This document shows, one piece after another, positions 1-6,191 of a stretch of DNA of 6,246 nucleotides (the stretch's first letter is position 1; the number at the start of each line of letters is the position of its first letter). Where the stretch lies: the NCBI GenBank assembly GCA_964481035.1, contig CAYZSE010000152.1, positions 1 to 6,246 of the forward strand, written 5' to 3'. This stretch comes from JAAAPF01 sp964481035. Its GTDB lineage: Bacteria; Pseudomonadota; Alphaproteobacteria; Geminicoccales; Geminicoccaceae. A program made the position numbers and the translations under genes. Below the pieces are notes generated by a model that saw nothing but the letters and a program-made list of their open reading frames with translations, ran no database searches and was not told where the DNA came from.

Positions 1-902
1 AGATCGAGCGCACGGGCCGTTGCCGGCTCGGTGTAGACGCGCGCGCCGGCGACGTAGCCCGGCGGCAGCGCCACGCCGACATCGCGGTGCGGGCCCTGGA
101 GGCGCGTCGGGTAGAGGTGGGTGTGCGGGCCTTCGGGGGTCGCGGTGCCCGGGGCGGCGATCGGTGCCGTGACCTCGATCCGCCCGATCGGCGAGCGCAC
201 GACCCGGGTCGGGCTGGCGGTGACGAGGCGCTCGAGCAAGGCGGGGTCGTCGAGGGCGCGGTGTCCGGCGGCGGCGCGCAGGGCGGCCAGGAGCGCGGGC
301 TCGGCCGTCCGCACCGCGAATTGCAGGCGGGCGCAGGCGAGGCCGAGATCGAAGAGGGTCTCGGTGCGCCCGGCGACGGCGACGCCGCGCCGGTCCAGGC
401 CCAGCTCGACGAGCCGGGTCGCCGGCTCGGTGCGGACGCGCGCCTCGTGCAGCGCGAGCACGATCTCGACCCCTTGCGGGCCCTCGTGGACGAAGCCGCG
501 CAGCCCCGGCGTGGCCCTGAGGCGAAGCGCGCCGCCGGGGTGGACGGCCAGAAGCTCGCCCGGGCGATGGCGGGCGGCGACGGGTACTTCGTCGCTGCCG
601 AGGAACTCCGCCGCGGCCCCGGCGACACCCAGGCTCCAGACGGTGCCCGGCAGCGGCGTCAGGTCGAACAGCCGCTCGAGGAGCGCGGCACCGCTCCACG
701 GCAACAGGCGCACCGGCCGGCGCAGCTCCGCCATCCGCGCCGGCAATGCGGCCCAGACGTCCTCCTGGCGGCGGGCCGAGAGCTCGCCCCAGCCGAACAG
801 CTCGTCGCCGTTGCGCCCGCAGCCGAGGCACCAGCCGGTGCGCTCGTCGAGCACGCAGACGCCGACGCAGGGCGAGGGCAGGAGCGGGGCGGGCGCGGTC
901 AT
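1..902 (-). CDS. DUF1289 domain protein with long uncharacterised C-terminal region (3' end outside window)
   Basis: Reading the minus strand from the ATG at 902 gives 300 codons without a stop, running off the left edge, so the protein is partial at its C terminus. Residues about 9-58 match the DUF1289 pattern: SPCVGVC, then WCLGCGR, then a tryptophan/LS segment and VWAALPARM. Cysteines 12, 16, 25 and 28 form a CxxxC...CxxC set that could bind a metal ion or cluster. The remaining 240 or so residues hold no motif I can name; near the visible end there is a GPHTHLYP segment followed by PPGYV. The start overlaps the cobW stop in an ATGA (902-899), so translation is probably coupled and the gene belongs to the B12-riboswitch operon. 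DUF1289 has no established function to my knowledge. A role in metal or cobalamin metabolism is inferred from context only. The reading frame and DUF1289 match are solid; the function is unknown. Confidence 0.85.
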   Translation of the reverse strand, partial: MTAPAPLLPSPCVGVCVLDERTGWCLGCGRNGDELFGWGELSARRQEDVWAALPARMAELRRPVRLLPWSGAALLERLFDLTPLPGTVWSLGVAGAAAEFLGSDEVPVAARHRPGELLAVHPGGALRLRATPGLRGFVHEGPQGVEIVLALHEARVRTEPATRLVELGLDRRGVAVAGRTETLFDLGLACARLQFAVRTAEPALLAALRAAAGHRALDDPALLERLVTASPTRVVRSPIGRIEVTAPIAAPGTATPEGPHTHLYPTRLQGPHRDVGVALPPGYVAGARVYTEPATARALD

Positions 903-1945
903 CGCCGGCTCGCGTCCGCCACCGCGCGGCGCACGGCGTCCTGATCCTCGAGCGCCCGCGTCTCGGCGATGACGACGAGGCTGCCGCAAGTCCCTTCGCC
1001 GGCCTTCCACGGCCGGTCGTAGTAGCGCTCGATGCGCGGGCCCACCGCCTGCAGCACGTGGCGCATGGTCTTGCCCGCGACGGCGAGAAAGCCCTTCACC
1101 CGCAACAGCCCGTGCTCGCGGATGACGTCCTCGAGCCGCGCGGCGAAGCGATCGGGATCGGCGATGGGAGGCAACTCGACGACGATCGAGCGGAAGTCGT
1201 CGTGGTCGTGCGGCTCGCCGCCGTCGTGGTGCGACCTGCGGCTCGCCAGGTCGTCCTCGGCGCCGACGCCGAGGCCGAGCGCCACCGTCGGGTCGATCCG
1301 GCCGTGCTCGACCCACAACAGCGGCACGCCGGGCCGCGTCTCCTTGCGGATCGCGGCCTCGACCGCGGCGCGCGTGGCGTCGTCGACGCGATCGGCCTTG
1401 TTGACGACGACGAGGTCGGCGGAACCGAGCTGCTCCTCGAACAGCTCCTCGAGCGGGGTCTCGTGGTCGATCGCCTCGTCGGCCTCGCGCAACCGCTGCA
1501 CGGCCTCGGGATCGGCGGCGAACAGGCCCGTGGCGATGGCCTCCGCGTCGCAGACGACGACCACGCCGTCGACGGTGAGGCGATTGCGGACGTCGGGCCA
1601 GGCGAAGGCCTGAAGCAAGGGCTTGGGGAGCGCGAGGCCCGAGGTCTCGATGACGATGTGGTCGGGCTGCGGCTCGCGGGCCAGGATCCGTTGCATCGCC
1701 GGCAGGAAGTCGTCGGCGACGGTGCAGCAGATGCAGCCGTTGGCGAGCTCGACGACCTCCTCCTCGGTGCAGCCGGCGATGCCGCAGCCGGCGAGCATCT
1801 CGCGGTCGACGCCGAGATCGCCGAACTCGTTGATGAGGAAGGCCAGGCGCTTGCCGTCGGCGCGGCCGGCGAGATGGCGGATCAGGGTCGTCTTGCCGGC
1901 GCCGAGAAAGCCGGTGACGACGGTCGAGGGGATGCGGGCGGCCAT
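899..1945 (-). CDS. cobW: Cobalamin biosynthesis protein CobW (G3E-family GTPase metallochaperone)
   Basis: CobW belongs to the G3E P-loop GTPases, cytosolic proteins that use GTP to deliver metals; CobW is associated with cobalt supply during cobalamin synthesis. Counting from the ATG at 1945 (348 residues), the marks are the Walker A loop GFLGAGKT (12-19), the metal-binding CxCC motif GCICC (70-74), ETSG (100-103), the guanine-specificity motif NKAD (182-185), a His/Asp-rich stretch (about 239-250) and a CobW C-terminal domain (about 252-328). Length is normal for the family. An ATG at 1975 would add ten residues. I prefer 1945 because GGAG lies 10 bases upstream and because CobW proteins usually start just before the IPxTVxTGFLGAGKTT segment; no ribosome binding site is visible before 1975. 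A cobalamin riboswitch upstream points to repression by B12. The DUF1289 gene follows with an ATGA overlap. Confidence 0.95.
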   Translation of the reverse strand: MAARIPSTVVTGFLGAGKTTLIRHLAGRADGKRLAFLINEFGDLGVDREMLAGCGIAGCTEEEVVELANGCICCTVADDFLPAMQRILAREPQPDHIVIETSGLALPKPLLQAFAWPDVRNRLTVDGVVVVCDAEAIATGLFAADPEAVQRLREADEAIDHETPLEELFEEQLGSADLVVVNKADRVDDATRAAVEAAIRKETRPGVPLLWVEHGRIDPTVALGLGVGAEDDLASRRSHHDGGEPHDHDDFRSIVVELPPIADPDRFAARLEDVIREHGLLRVKGFLAVAGKTMRHVLQAVGPRIERYYDRPWKAGEGTCGSLVVIAETRALEDQDAVRRAVADASRR

Positions 1946-2239
1946 CGGCTCAGGTCTCCGCGAGATCGTGGTCATCTTTGGCGGGCCCGCGTCCGCGGCG
2001 ATGCCCGAGGGGTTGTCGGTGACGCCGCATCGTCGGCGAGCGGGTGCCGGGCCCGGCGGCGGCGGAGCGAGCGGCGCGGCGCTCCAAGTCGGCTCGCCGG
2101 GCGCGGTCAGCCCTCATCGCGACCGGCCGATCCGCCACGGAACGCGTGACGGCGCGGGCGGTCGAAGGGCGGTCGGGTCGCATCGTCGCGCATGTCGTCC
2201 TCCACCGGTGCACCCCGCCCGGCCTACGGGTGATCCACA
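1946..2239 (-). other. Leader between cobalamin riboswitch and cobW
   Basis: About 290 bases separate the riboswitch P1 stem from the cobW start. They should hold the expression platform. I see no hairpin followed by a T-run, so classical intrinsic termination is not evident; control of translation or Rho-dependent termination remains possible. The self-complementary words GGTGCACC and CACCGGTG lie just before the GGAGG at 2203-2199 and could fold over it, but I cannot compute the structure. Two overlapping small frames (2193-2107 and 2183-1950) occur here and are doubtful. Confidence 0.5.
2107..2193 (-). CDS. Possible 28-residue leader peptide between riboswitch and cobW
   Basis: An ATG at 2193 has a near-perfect ribosome binding site, GGAGG at 2203-2199 with a 5-base spacer. 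It opens 28 codons beginning MRDDATRPPFDR and ending in TGA at 2109-2107. This is the best ribosome binding site in the leader and the first one after the riboswitch, so it could be what the riboswitch controls. The peptide is Arg-rich and resembles nothing I know. In GC-rich DNA such a short frame arises easily by chance. An overlapping frame from 2183 to 1950 (77 codons, very Arg-rich) ends four bases before the preferred cobW start and is an alternative, though it lacks a well-placed ribosome binding site. Either, both or neither may be translated. Confidence 0.22.
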   Translation of the reverse strand: MRDDATRPPFDRPRRHAFRGGSAGRDEG

Positions 2240-2417
2240 GCGACGGCAGGTCTCCTGGCTCACGGCTCGCCGCCTCCGGCCCGCCTTCCCGGCCTCGGAT
2301 GGAGGCCAGTGGCATCGGGGGTCGGAGGCTCGCCGCTCACAGTTGCGGGGGCAGCGCCGGCTTGGGTGGCGAACCACCGCACCGGCTTCCCTGTTCGGTC
2401 CCGAAGGACACCGTCAC
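2240..2417 (-). promoter_or_regulatory. Cobalamin (AdoCbl-type) riboswitch upstream of cobW
   Basis: On the minus strand the canonical blocks of the class appear in order. They are CAGGGAAGCCGGTG (about 2392-2379), the core GCCGGCGCTGCCCCCGCAACT (2361-2341), the CCACTGG element, GGGAAGG, and finally the B12 box AGCCAGGAGACCTGCC (2260-2245). The ends can pair as a P1 stem, GTGACGG (2417-2411) with CCGTCGC (2246-2240), with one G-U pair. Riboswitches of this class bind cobalamin and usually lower expression of the downstream genes. The target here is cobW plus the DUF1289 gene. All conserved blocks are intact, so it is probably functional; the expression platform is not resolved. Confidence 0.95.
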
Positions 2418-2423
2418 GCATGC

Positions 2424-2453
2424 ATCATGGCGCATGGAAGCCGTCCGGGGCAA
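2424..2453 (-). promoter_or_regulatory. Candidate promoter of the cobW operon
   Basis: On the minus strand TTGCCC (2453-2448) and CATGAT (2429-2424) are separated by 18 bases, resembling -35 and -10 elements of a housekeeping sigma factor. Transcription would begin about 7 bases on, near 2417, which coincides with the first base of the riboswitch P1 stem. That agreement supports the call; the boxes themselves are only moderately close to consensus. Confidence 0.5.
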
Positions 2454-2579
2454 GCCCCTTCCCCGCTCGTGCTTTTCGCCTACCGTTGCAGCGCCGGTGT
2501 GACAGCGCGCACGGACGACAGGCTCGGCGCGCCGCATGCTGGAGTAAGAGGCGCGCGGTGAACGACGAGGAGGACGACG

Positions 2580-4487
2580 ATGCCACGCCCCAGCTCGCTT
2601 GCCGTCACCTGTCTCGTCTCCGCCTTGTTGACGACGGTCCCCGCCATGGCAGCGGGGCAGGGGGCTCCGGGGGATGCCGCGTGGCCTTACTTCGTCGCCT
2701 ACGCCCTCGGCGTTCTGATCGTCCTCGGTTTCGGCGCCCTGCATTTCGACCGCCCGACCTTCGTGCTCGCCGACAAGCCCGACGGCCGGGTCATCTGGCC
2801 CGTCCCGCCCCGCTTCACGACCCCGCGGCTGACCTACACGATCTGGATGGCCGTCTATCTCGGCATGGTCCTGCTCGTCTTCGTCCTGATGGAGCGAGCG
2901 CTCGCGCGGATGGACCTGAGCGAGCTGTTCGGCGAGGCGTGGAGCTGGATCCGGCACTACCCGCCGGTGGCGGCGGCCGTGCTCCTCGCCGGGTTCGCAC
3001 CGGCGGTACCGGGCACGCAGCAGCTTCTGCGCGGCATTCGCGACTTCTGCCACCGCAGCGCCTCGATCCCGGATCACGCCAAGGGCCGCTACACCGCGCT
3101 GCGCGCCGGCGTCGACCACGTCTCGCCGGGCGATCGGCGCCGCGCCCGCGAGCTCGTCCGCGACGGCGTGGTCGCCGATGACGACTTCGATCTGCCCGCG
3201 CATCGCCCGGAGGCCCGGTTCGCGCAGGCCCTGCACCTGCTCGCAGCGGCGATGCACAAGGCGGGCACGCGGGGCAGCCGCTACGCCCAGACCGTGCGGC
3301 GCCCGGAGCTGCGCCTGCGCGAGCTGCAGGACGAGGCGCGGGCGATCGCCGATGCGATCCGGCCCGACGCCGACAGCGAGCGCCGGTTCGGCGGCGCGAT
3401 CGGCGAGCGCATCGAGGCGCTCTACGCCGGTGCGCTGCAGTTCGTCGTCTGCGTCGTGCACGGCTGCGAGCGCAGCGAGGCCGGCATCGCGCGCTGCCTC
3501 GGCGATCTCGGCTTCGCCGCCAGCGTCGCGGCGGTGGGCATCCGCTTCAGCCTGACGCCGATCGTCCTCGTCGGCGCCGTCTTGACGCTCGTGCTGTTCT
3601 TCTTCGGCCTCGTCCTCTGGCTCGTCATGCCGACCGACGCCATCCGCCAACCGGTCAACAGCGTGCGGGCGGTGGCCGTGCTGTGGGGACTCCTCTTCGT
3701 ACCGACTCTGCTCGTCTTCGCGCTCCGCTCGGCTGCCGCCGAGACCTGGTGGCCCTTTCGCATGGCTTGGGAGCCGCGCCCGCTGCTGCCGCTCCTCGTC
3801 GCAATCCTCGTCGGCGCCGCCGGCGGCGTCGGCGTGATGGGCGTGGTCGAGCTGATCGGCATCCTCGGTGACGACAAGAGCTTCCTCGACCGGCTGCCGT
3901 TCGCGGCGATCGGCCCCGTGGTCGCGCTCGCCGCCGCCTTCGCGCTCGACGAGCCGCTCGGGATCGACGGGGCGCGCCGCCGGCGCGACGGCCTCGTCTT
4001 CGCCGTGGTGCTGGTCGTCGGCCTCTGCATGGTGACGTTCATCGGCCTGTTGCTGTTCTTCGGCCGGCCGAGCCTCGACCACCTCCACTACTACGTCCTG
4101 GTCGCCGTGCCGGGGCTGCTCGTGGGCGGGCTCGTCTGGTTCGTGGCCGGACGGTCCGCGTCGTTCCTCGGCGTCCGCGACGCGGTCGAGTACGCGCTCG
4201 TCAAGGAGCTCGGCGATCAGCTCGCCGAGCTCAGCGACGTCGCGCCGCACGAGCTCGACGGCCCGGCGTTGCGGCACTTCGGCTCGCTGGCGCTCGTCCG
4301 TACCGATCTGAGCCTGCAACGCTTCTTGGAGGAGGCCGGGCTCGCGACGCCGGCCGGCGCGCTCACGACCGAAGGCGCGGCGCGGCTGCAGGAGGTGCTC
4401 GGTCGCGCGCATCGCTCGGCGGCACGGCCGTGCCGCGAGGCGCCGCCGCCCGTGGTCCGGATGGTCGCGCGGAGCAACCAGCCCTAG
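2580..4487 (+). CDS. Unrecognised polytopic inner-membrane protein, 635 residues
   Basis: The ATG at 2580 has a strong ribosome binding site, GAGGAGG at 2567-2573 with a 6-base spacer, and codon use typical of this GC-rich genome. Residues 7-24 form a hydrophobic segment ending in AMA-A, either a cleavable signal peptide or a first membrane helix. Further hydrophobic segments lie at about 36-53, 86-104, 129-144, 325-350, 363-382, 400-428, 440-456, 470-494 and 503-523. A hydrophilic region of about 175 residues (150-324), rich in Arg and predicted helix, separates the first group of helices from the second. The C-terminal 110 residues are also soluble and helical. I see no nucleotide-binding loop, kinase, protease or transporter signature. 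The gene stands alone, divergent from the B12-controlled operon and convergent with the scfR remnant. No clear promoter could be assigned between 2454 and 2566. The coding call is firm, the function unknown. Confidence 0.85.
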   Translation: MPRPSSLAVTCLVSALLTTVPAMAAGQGAPGDAAWPYFVAYALGVLIVLGFGALHFDRPTFVLADKPDGRVIWPVPPRFTTPRLTYTIWMAVYLGMVLLVFVLMERALARMDLSELFGEAWSWIRHYPPVAAAVLLAGFAPAVPGTQQLLRGIRDFCHRSASIPDHAKGRYTALRAGVDHVSPGDRRRARELVRDGVVADDDFDLPAHRPEARFAQALHLLAAAMHKAGTRGSRYAQTVRRPELRLRELQDEARAIADAIRPDADSERRFGGAIGERIEALYAGALQFVVCVVHGCERSEAGIARCLGDLGFAASVAAVGIRFSLTPIVLVGAVLTLVLFFFGLVLWLVMPTDAIRQPVNSVRAVAVLWGLLFVPTLLVFALRSAAAETWWPFRMAWEPRPLLPLLVAILVGAAGGVGVMGVVELIGILGDDKSFLDRLPFAAIGPVVALAAAFALDEPLGIDGARRRRDGLVFAVVLVVGLCMVTFIGLLLFFGRPSLDHLHYYVLVAVPGLLVGGLVWFVAGRSASFLGVRDAVEYALVKELGDQLAELSDVAPHELDGPALRHFGSLALVRTDLSLQRFLEEAGLATPAGALTTEGAARLQEVLGRAHRSAARPCREAPPPVVRMVARSNQP

Positions 4488-4501
4488 CCGATCGGGAGCG
4501 A

Positions 4502-4540
4502 GCGGCCGGCGGGCCGCGGCCCGGACGGGCGGCGGCCGCC
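4502..4540. terminator. GC-rich hairpins between convergent genes
   Basis: The gap between the stop of the membrane-protein gene and the stop of the scfR remnant holds GCGGCC-GGCG-GGCCGC (4502-4517), a GCCC/GGGC stem just after it and the palindrome GGCGGCCGCC (4531-4540). They could end transcription from both sides, but no T-run follows on either strand, so they may simply reflect base composition. Confidence 0.3.
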
Positions 4541-4592
4541 TCAGCTCTCGAAGCGGGTGTGGCCGCGGCGGCGCTCGTCGATGGGCAGGTCG
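4538..4592. repeat. Direct repeat, left copy (scfR 3' end)
   Basis: These 55 bases are identical to 6192-6246, at an offset of 1654 bases. The match begins 3 bases beyond the scfR stop codon (4537 is C, 6191 is A) and continues to the end of the window, so the true repeat may be longer, up to the 4876 junction. Confidence 0.97.
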
Positions 4593-4876
4593 AGATGCAG
4601 CGGCTGCTGGGCACGGTGCGGGCAGTGCTGGCGCGGGCACAGCCGGCAATTGATGCCGATCGGCGTCGCCAGGTCGGGGTCGCTGAGCTGAAAGGTCTGG
4701 GCGTAGAGCAGCTTGTGGGCGTGCTCGATGGCGCAGCCGAGGGTCACCGCGAGGCGATGGTCGTGGGTGTGCTTGTCGAGGCGCGGCCGGTCGACGGTGC
4801 GGTTGATCGTGAAGTAGCGGGTGCCGTCGGGCAGCTCGACGAACTGCGGCAGGATGCGGCCGGGGACGGCGAAGCT
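4541..4876 (-). pseudogene. Truncated ScfR-family (short-chain fatty acyl) transcriptional regulator, C-terminal fragment
   Basis: The minus strand from 4876 to the TGA at 4543-4541 encodes 111 residues matching the C-terminal end of ScfR regulators (XRE-type helix-turn-helix proteins of roughly 470 residues that sense acyl-CoA metabolism, such as RamB and MccR). Recognisable parts are VELPDGTRYF, the TLGCAIEHAHKLLYA segment, TPIGINCRLC with the CxxCx4C cysteine set, and the final PIDERRRG. Just upstream, an in-frame TAG (4879-4877) ends the homology and the DNA becomes AT-richer, so the DNA-binding and ligand-sensing parts are missing. A GTG inside (4747) could open 68 codons, but that would not make a working regulator. 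The same gene end recurs at 6195, so this is probably a displaced or duplicated 3' fragment left by the insertion to its right. Confidence 0.85.
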
Positions 4877-5041
4877 CTAATGGACGTCCCAGCGCGGGAA
4901 AGTACCTACTTACTGGGCCAGGGGATACGACATATTTGTCACATATTGCCCCCCGCCGAAGATCGTTGCTATTACAATATCGGTTACTCTGGCTACTCCT
5001 TTAGCCGCCGAGTACGGCCGCCCAGGCGAACTTAAATACTA

Positions 5042-5062
5042 TTGTGGCGACATTTGCCACAA
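5042..5062 (-). terminator. Possible terminator after the DUF4760-like gene
   Basis: TTGTGGC and GCCACAA form a perfect 7-bp stem around a 7-base loop, 64 bases beyond the stop codon of the minus-strand gene. On the minus strand it is followed by TAGTATTT, a weak T-rich tract. It could act as an intrinsic terminator or be a protein-binding palindrome. Confidence 0.35.
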
Positions 5063-5125
5063 GAAGTCACTCGCGTTCACTCGTTGTGCGCCTCTGAATC
5101 GGCAAACACAAAGCGTATTCTCCAC

Positions 5126-5719
5126 TCAAATTTTCCTTTTAGGAGGCGTTGCAACGCGACGTTCGTTACTCGGCTTAAAATGGCTAGGTAACATAGGCCT
5201 CAGAAATACAAATTCATAAACACGATGAGTTATAGTTCGGTTGAAATCGCCCCGCCAGCGTTCCGCGAGAAGCAACAGGTTAGAGCAGTAACTTGGCTGC
5301 GCGAAAGCTTCACGCTGCGCTTCAATAAATGGCAAAAAGGTTTCAGCAAATTTAATGATCTTGGTGTTCTCAAGATTGAATGCAAACCCTTCATCGATAT
5401 CTCCTTGTAGAATAGACACCGCTATTTCTTCAAATTTATCTAAGCACAGATTAATAGAATCGCGCTCCTCTTCAGAGCAGTCATTATACTCTACCGGAAC
5501 AACACTTCCTATTCCGTCGATACCTTTTTGCCGACGATGCCGCCTTATAATTTTGCGCACGTCATCTATCGCTGCCTCGTGCTTTTTATCATCCCTATAT
5601 CGACTAAATACGTCAAATGTGTGACGCTTCCGGCTAACAATCAGTTGAATGCGGCCGCTATAAAGCCATCCCAACGTTGCAAGGACCGCGCTCACGACGA
5701 TGGCAGTACTTGTTTCCAT
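5126..5719 (-). CDS. DUF4760-like single-pass membrane protein
   Basis: The frame gives 197 residues from the ATG at 5719; a GTG at 5734 would add five more. I prefer the ATG because the GTG lies within a hairpin, but neither has a clear ribosome binding site. Residues about 5-21 (TAIVVSAVLATLGWLYS) form one membrane helix near the N terminus, followed by a basic stretch (RKRH), so the remaining 175 residues should be cytoplasmic. That part is charged and helical; the segment LDKFEEIAVSILQGDIDEGF (93-112) and the overall layout resemble DUF4760 proteins, small membrane-anchored proteins of unknown function. The assignment comes from recall of family features and was not searched. Base composition is far lower in GC than in the flanking genes, which indicates transfer. 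It lies downstream of the 55-residue gene on the same strand with a gap of about 170 bases. Function is unknown. Confidence 0.75.
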   Translation of the reverse strand: METSTAIVVSAVLATLGWLYSGRIQLIVSRKRHTFDVFSRYRDDKKHEAAIDDVRKIIRRHRRQKGIDGIGSVVPVEYNDCSEEERDSINLCLDKFEEIAVSILQGDIDEGFAFNLENTKIIKFAETFLPFIEAQREAFAQPSYCSNLLLLAERWRGDFNRTITHRVYEFVFLRPMLPSHFKPSNERRVATPPKRKI

Positions 5720-5731
5720 CAGGTAAACTGA

Positions 5732-5747
5732 CACCTGCTGACAGGTG
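5732..5747. repeat. Short perfect hairpin at the start of the DUF4760-like gene
   Basis: CACCTG-CTGA-CAGGTG is a 6-bp stem with a 4-base loop. It covers the alternative GTG start at 5734 and lies 13 bases before the ATG at 5719. It may be an operator or an RNA hairpin affecting start choice, or chance. Confidence 0.4.
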
Positions 5748-5892
5748 AGCTTTGAGCCAATGAATTTGTTGCAGTAGAATTAGGGCTACTGACTGTGCCG
5801 GCGCCCTAAGCAGGCGGCTCTGACGAAAACTTACGTGTGTCGAACCCGCGCTGCTTGGTTATCCACGCCCATGGGCGCCAGCCCCTGCAACC

Positions 5893-6060
5893 TTAGATCC
5901 CAAGTTTGTCGAGCATTGCAACCTCCAGTTTGCCGCCGTGGAACACCAAGTCAACACCGTTTGTCTGACGCACATTCCACGAAGGCTGAGAGACATCCAT
6001 AACGGCTAACGGCAATGCCACAACCGCTCCATCGTCCTTCAGTCGCATATAGCAGCGCAT
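5893..6060 (-). CDS. Small unknown protein, 55 residues
   Basis: The ATG at 6060 is preceded by AAGGGG, a good ribosome binding site 9 bases upstream, and opens 55 codons to a TAA at 5895-5893. An ATG upstream at 6114 in the same frame would add 18 residues but has no comparable site. The protein begins MRCYMRLKDDGAVVALPLAV and contains SQPSWNVRQTNGVDLVFHGGKLEVAML. The pattern of short hydrophobic and polar stretches suggests a small beta-rich soluble fold. No cysteine pair, helix-turn-helix or membrane helix is seen. It lies within the lower-GC segment, on the same strand as the DUF4760-like gene about 170 bases downstream. I do not recognise it. The ribosome binding site, promoter-like boxes and non-random composition make it a plausible real gene. 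Confidence 0.55.
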   Translation of the reverse strand: MRCYMRLKDDGAVVALPLAVMDVSQPSWNVRQTNGVDLVFHGGKLEVAMLDKLGI

Positions 6061-6078
6061 ATTGCTATCCCCTTTTAC

Positions 6079-6107
6079 GTAAATGGCGCGGGTTGCGTAC
6101 CGTTCAA
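6079..6107 (-). promoter_or_regulatory. Weak candidate promoter for the 55-residue gene
   Basis: On the minus strand TTGAAC (6107-6102) and ATTTAC (6084-6079) are spaced by 17 bases, placing a start just before the AAGGGG ribosome binding site. The perfect palindrome TTTACGTAAA (6083-6074) overlaps the -10 box and could be an operator. The -10 box is far from consensus. Confidence 0.3.
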
Positions 6108-6191
6108 CGCACACCCCGAAACCCGCCGCCTAAACGCAGCAGCGAGACGTCACGTGGTCCGTTGAAGCAGCCTTCACAAAATTCAGGGCGA

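Larger units (their letters stand above)
4879..6191. other. Lower-GC inserted segment bracketed by scfR 3' ends
   Basis: Base composition drops abruptly at about 4879 and rises again at 6192. The segment interrupts the minus-strand scfR copy on its left and is followed on its right by an identical scfR end. It carries two minus-strand genes (5719-5126 and 6060-5893) and about 700 bases of apparently non-coding DNA. I found no integrase, transposase, resolvase or matching terminal inverted repeats. It may be a small passive genomic island, the remnant of a larger element, or one end of an element continuing beyond the window. Confidence 0.6.

Noticed and set aside
87..2149. Several long plus-strand frames over the cobW and DUF1289 genes
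   Set aside because: They are shadows of the minus-strand genes: CobW is unmistakable and the DUF1289 frame has recognisable motifs, while the plus-strand products are compositionally biased and have no family resemblance.
2044..2561. Plus-strand frames across the riboswitch
   Set aside because: The conserved RNA blocks explain the sequence, and the frames lack ribosome binding sites and recognisable products.
2337..4649. A 770-codon open frame on the minus strand opposite the membrane-protein gene
   Set aside because: It has a low-complexity Arg/Ala/Glu/Asp/His-rich composition typical of antisense frames in GC-rich DNA, and it runs across the riboswitch region. The plus-strand frame has a strong ribosome binding site and coherent membrane helices.
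5225..5731. Three short plus-strand frames within the insert
   Set aside because: They overlap the better-supported DUF4760-like gene on the opposite strand and have no ribosome binding sites or motifs.
5836..5856. tRNA-like GGTTCGA on the minus strand, as a possible attachment site
   Set aside because: The flanking bases do not pair as a T-stem, and no acceptor or anticodon arm can be formed around it.
5866..5877. CGCCCATGGGCG palindrome downstream of the 55-residue gene, as a terminator
   Set aside because: The stem has no loop and no T-run follows on the minus strand.
4883..6152. GACGTC near both ends of the insert as terminal inverted repeats
   Set aside because: It is a 6-base self-palindrome, the flanking similarity fades at once, and the copies are not at equal distances from the junctions.
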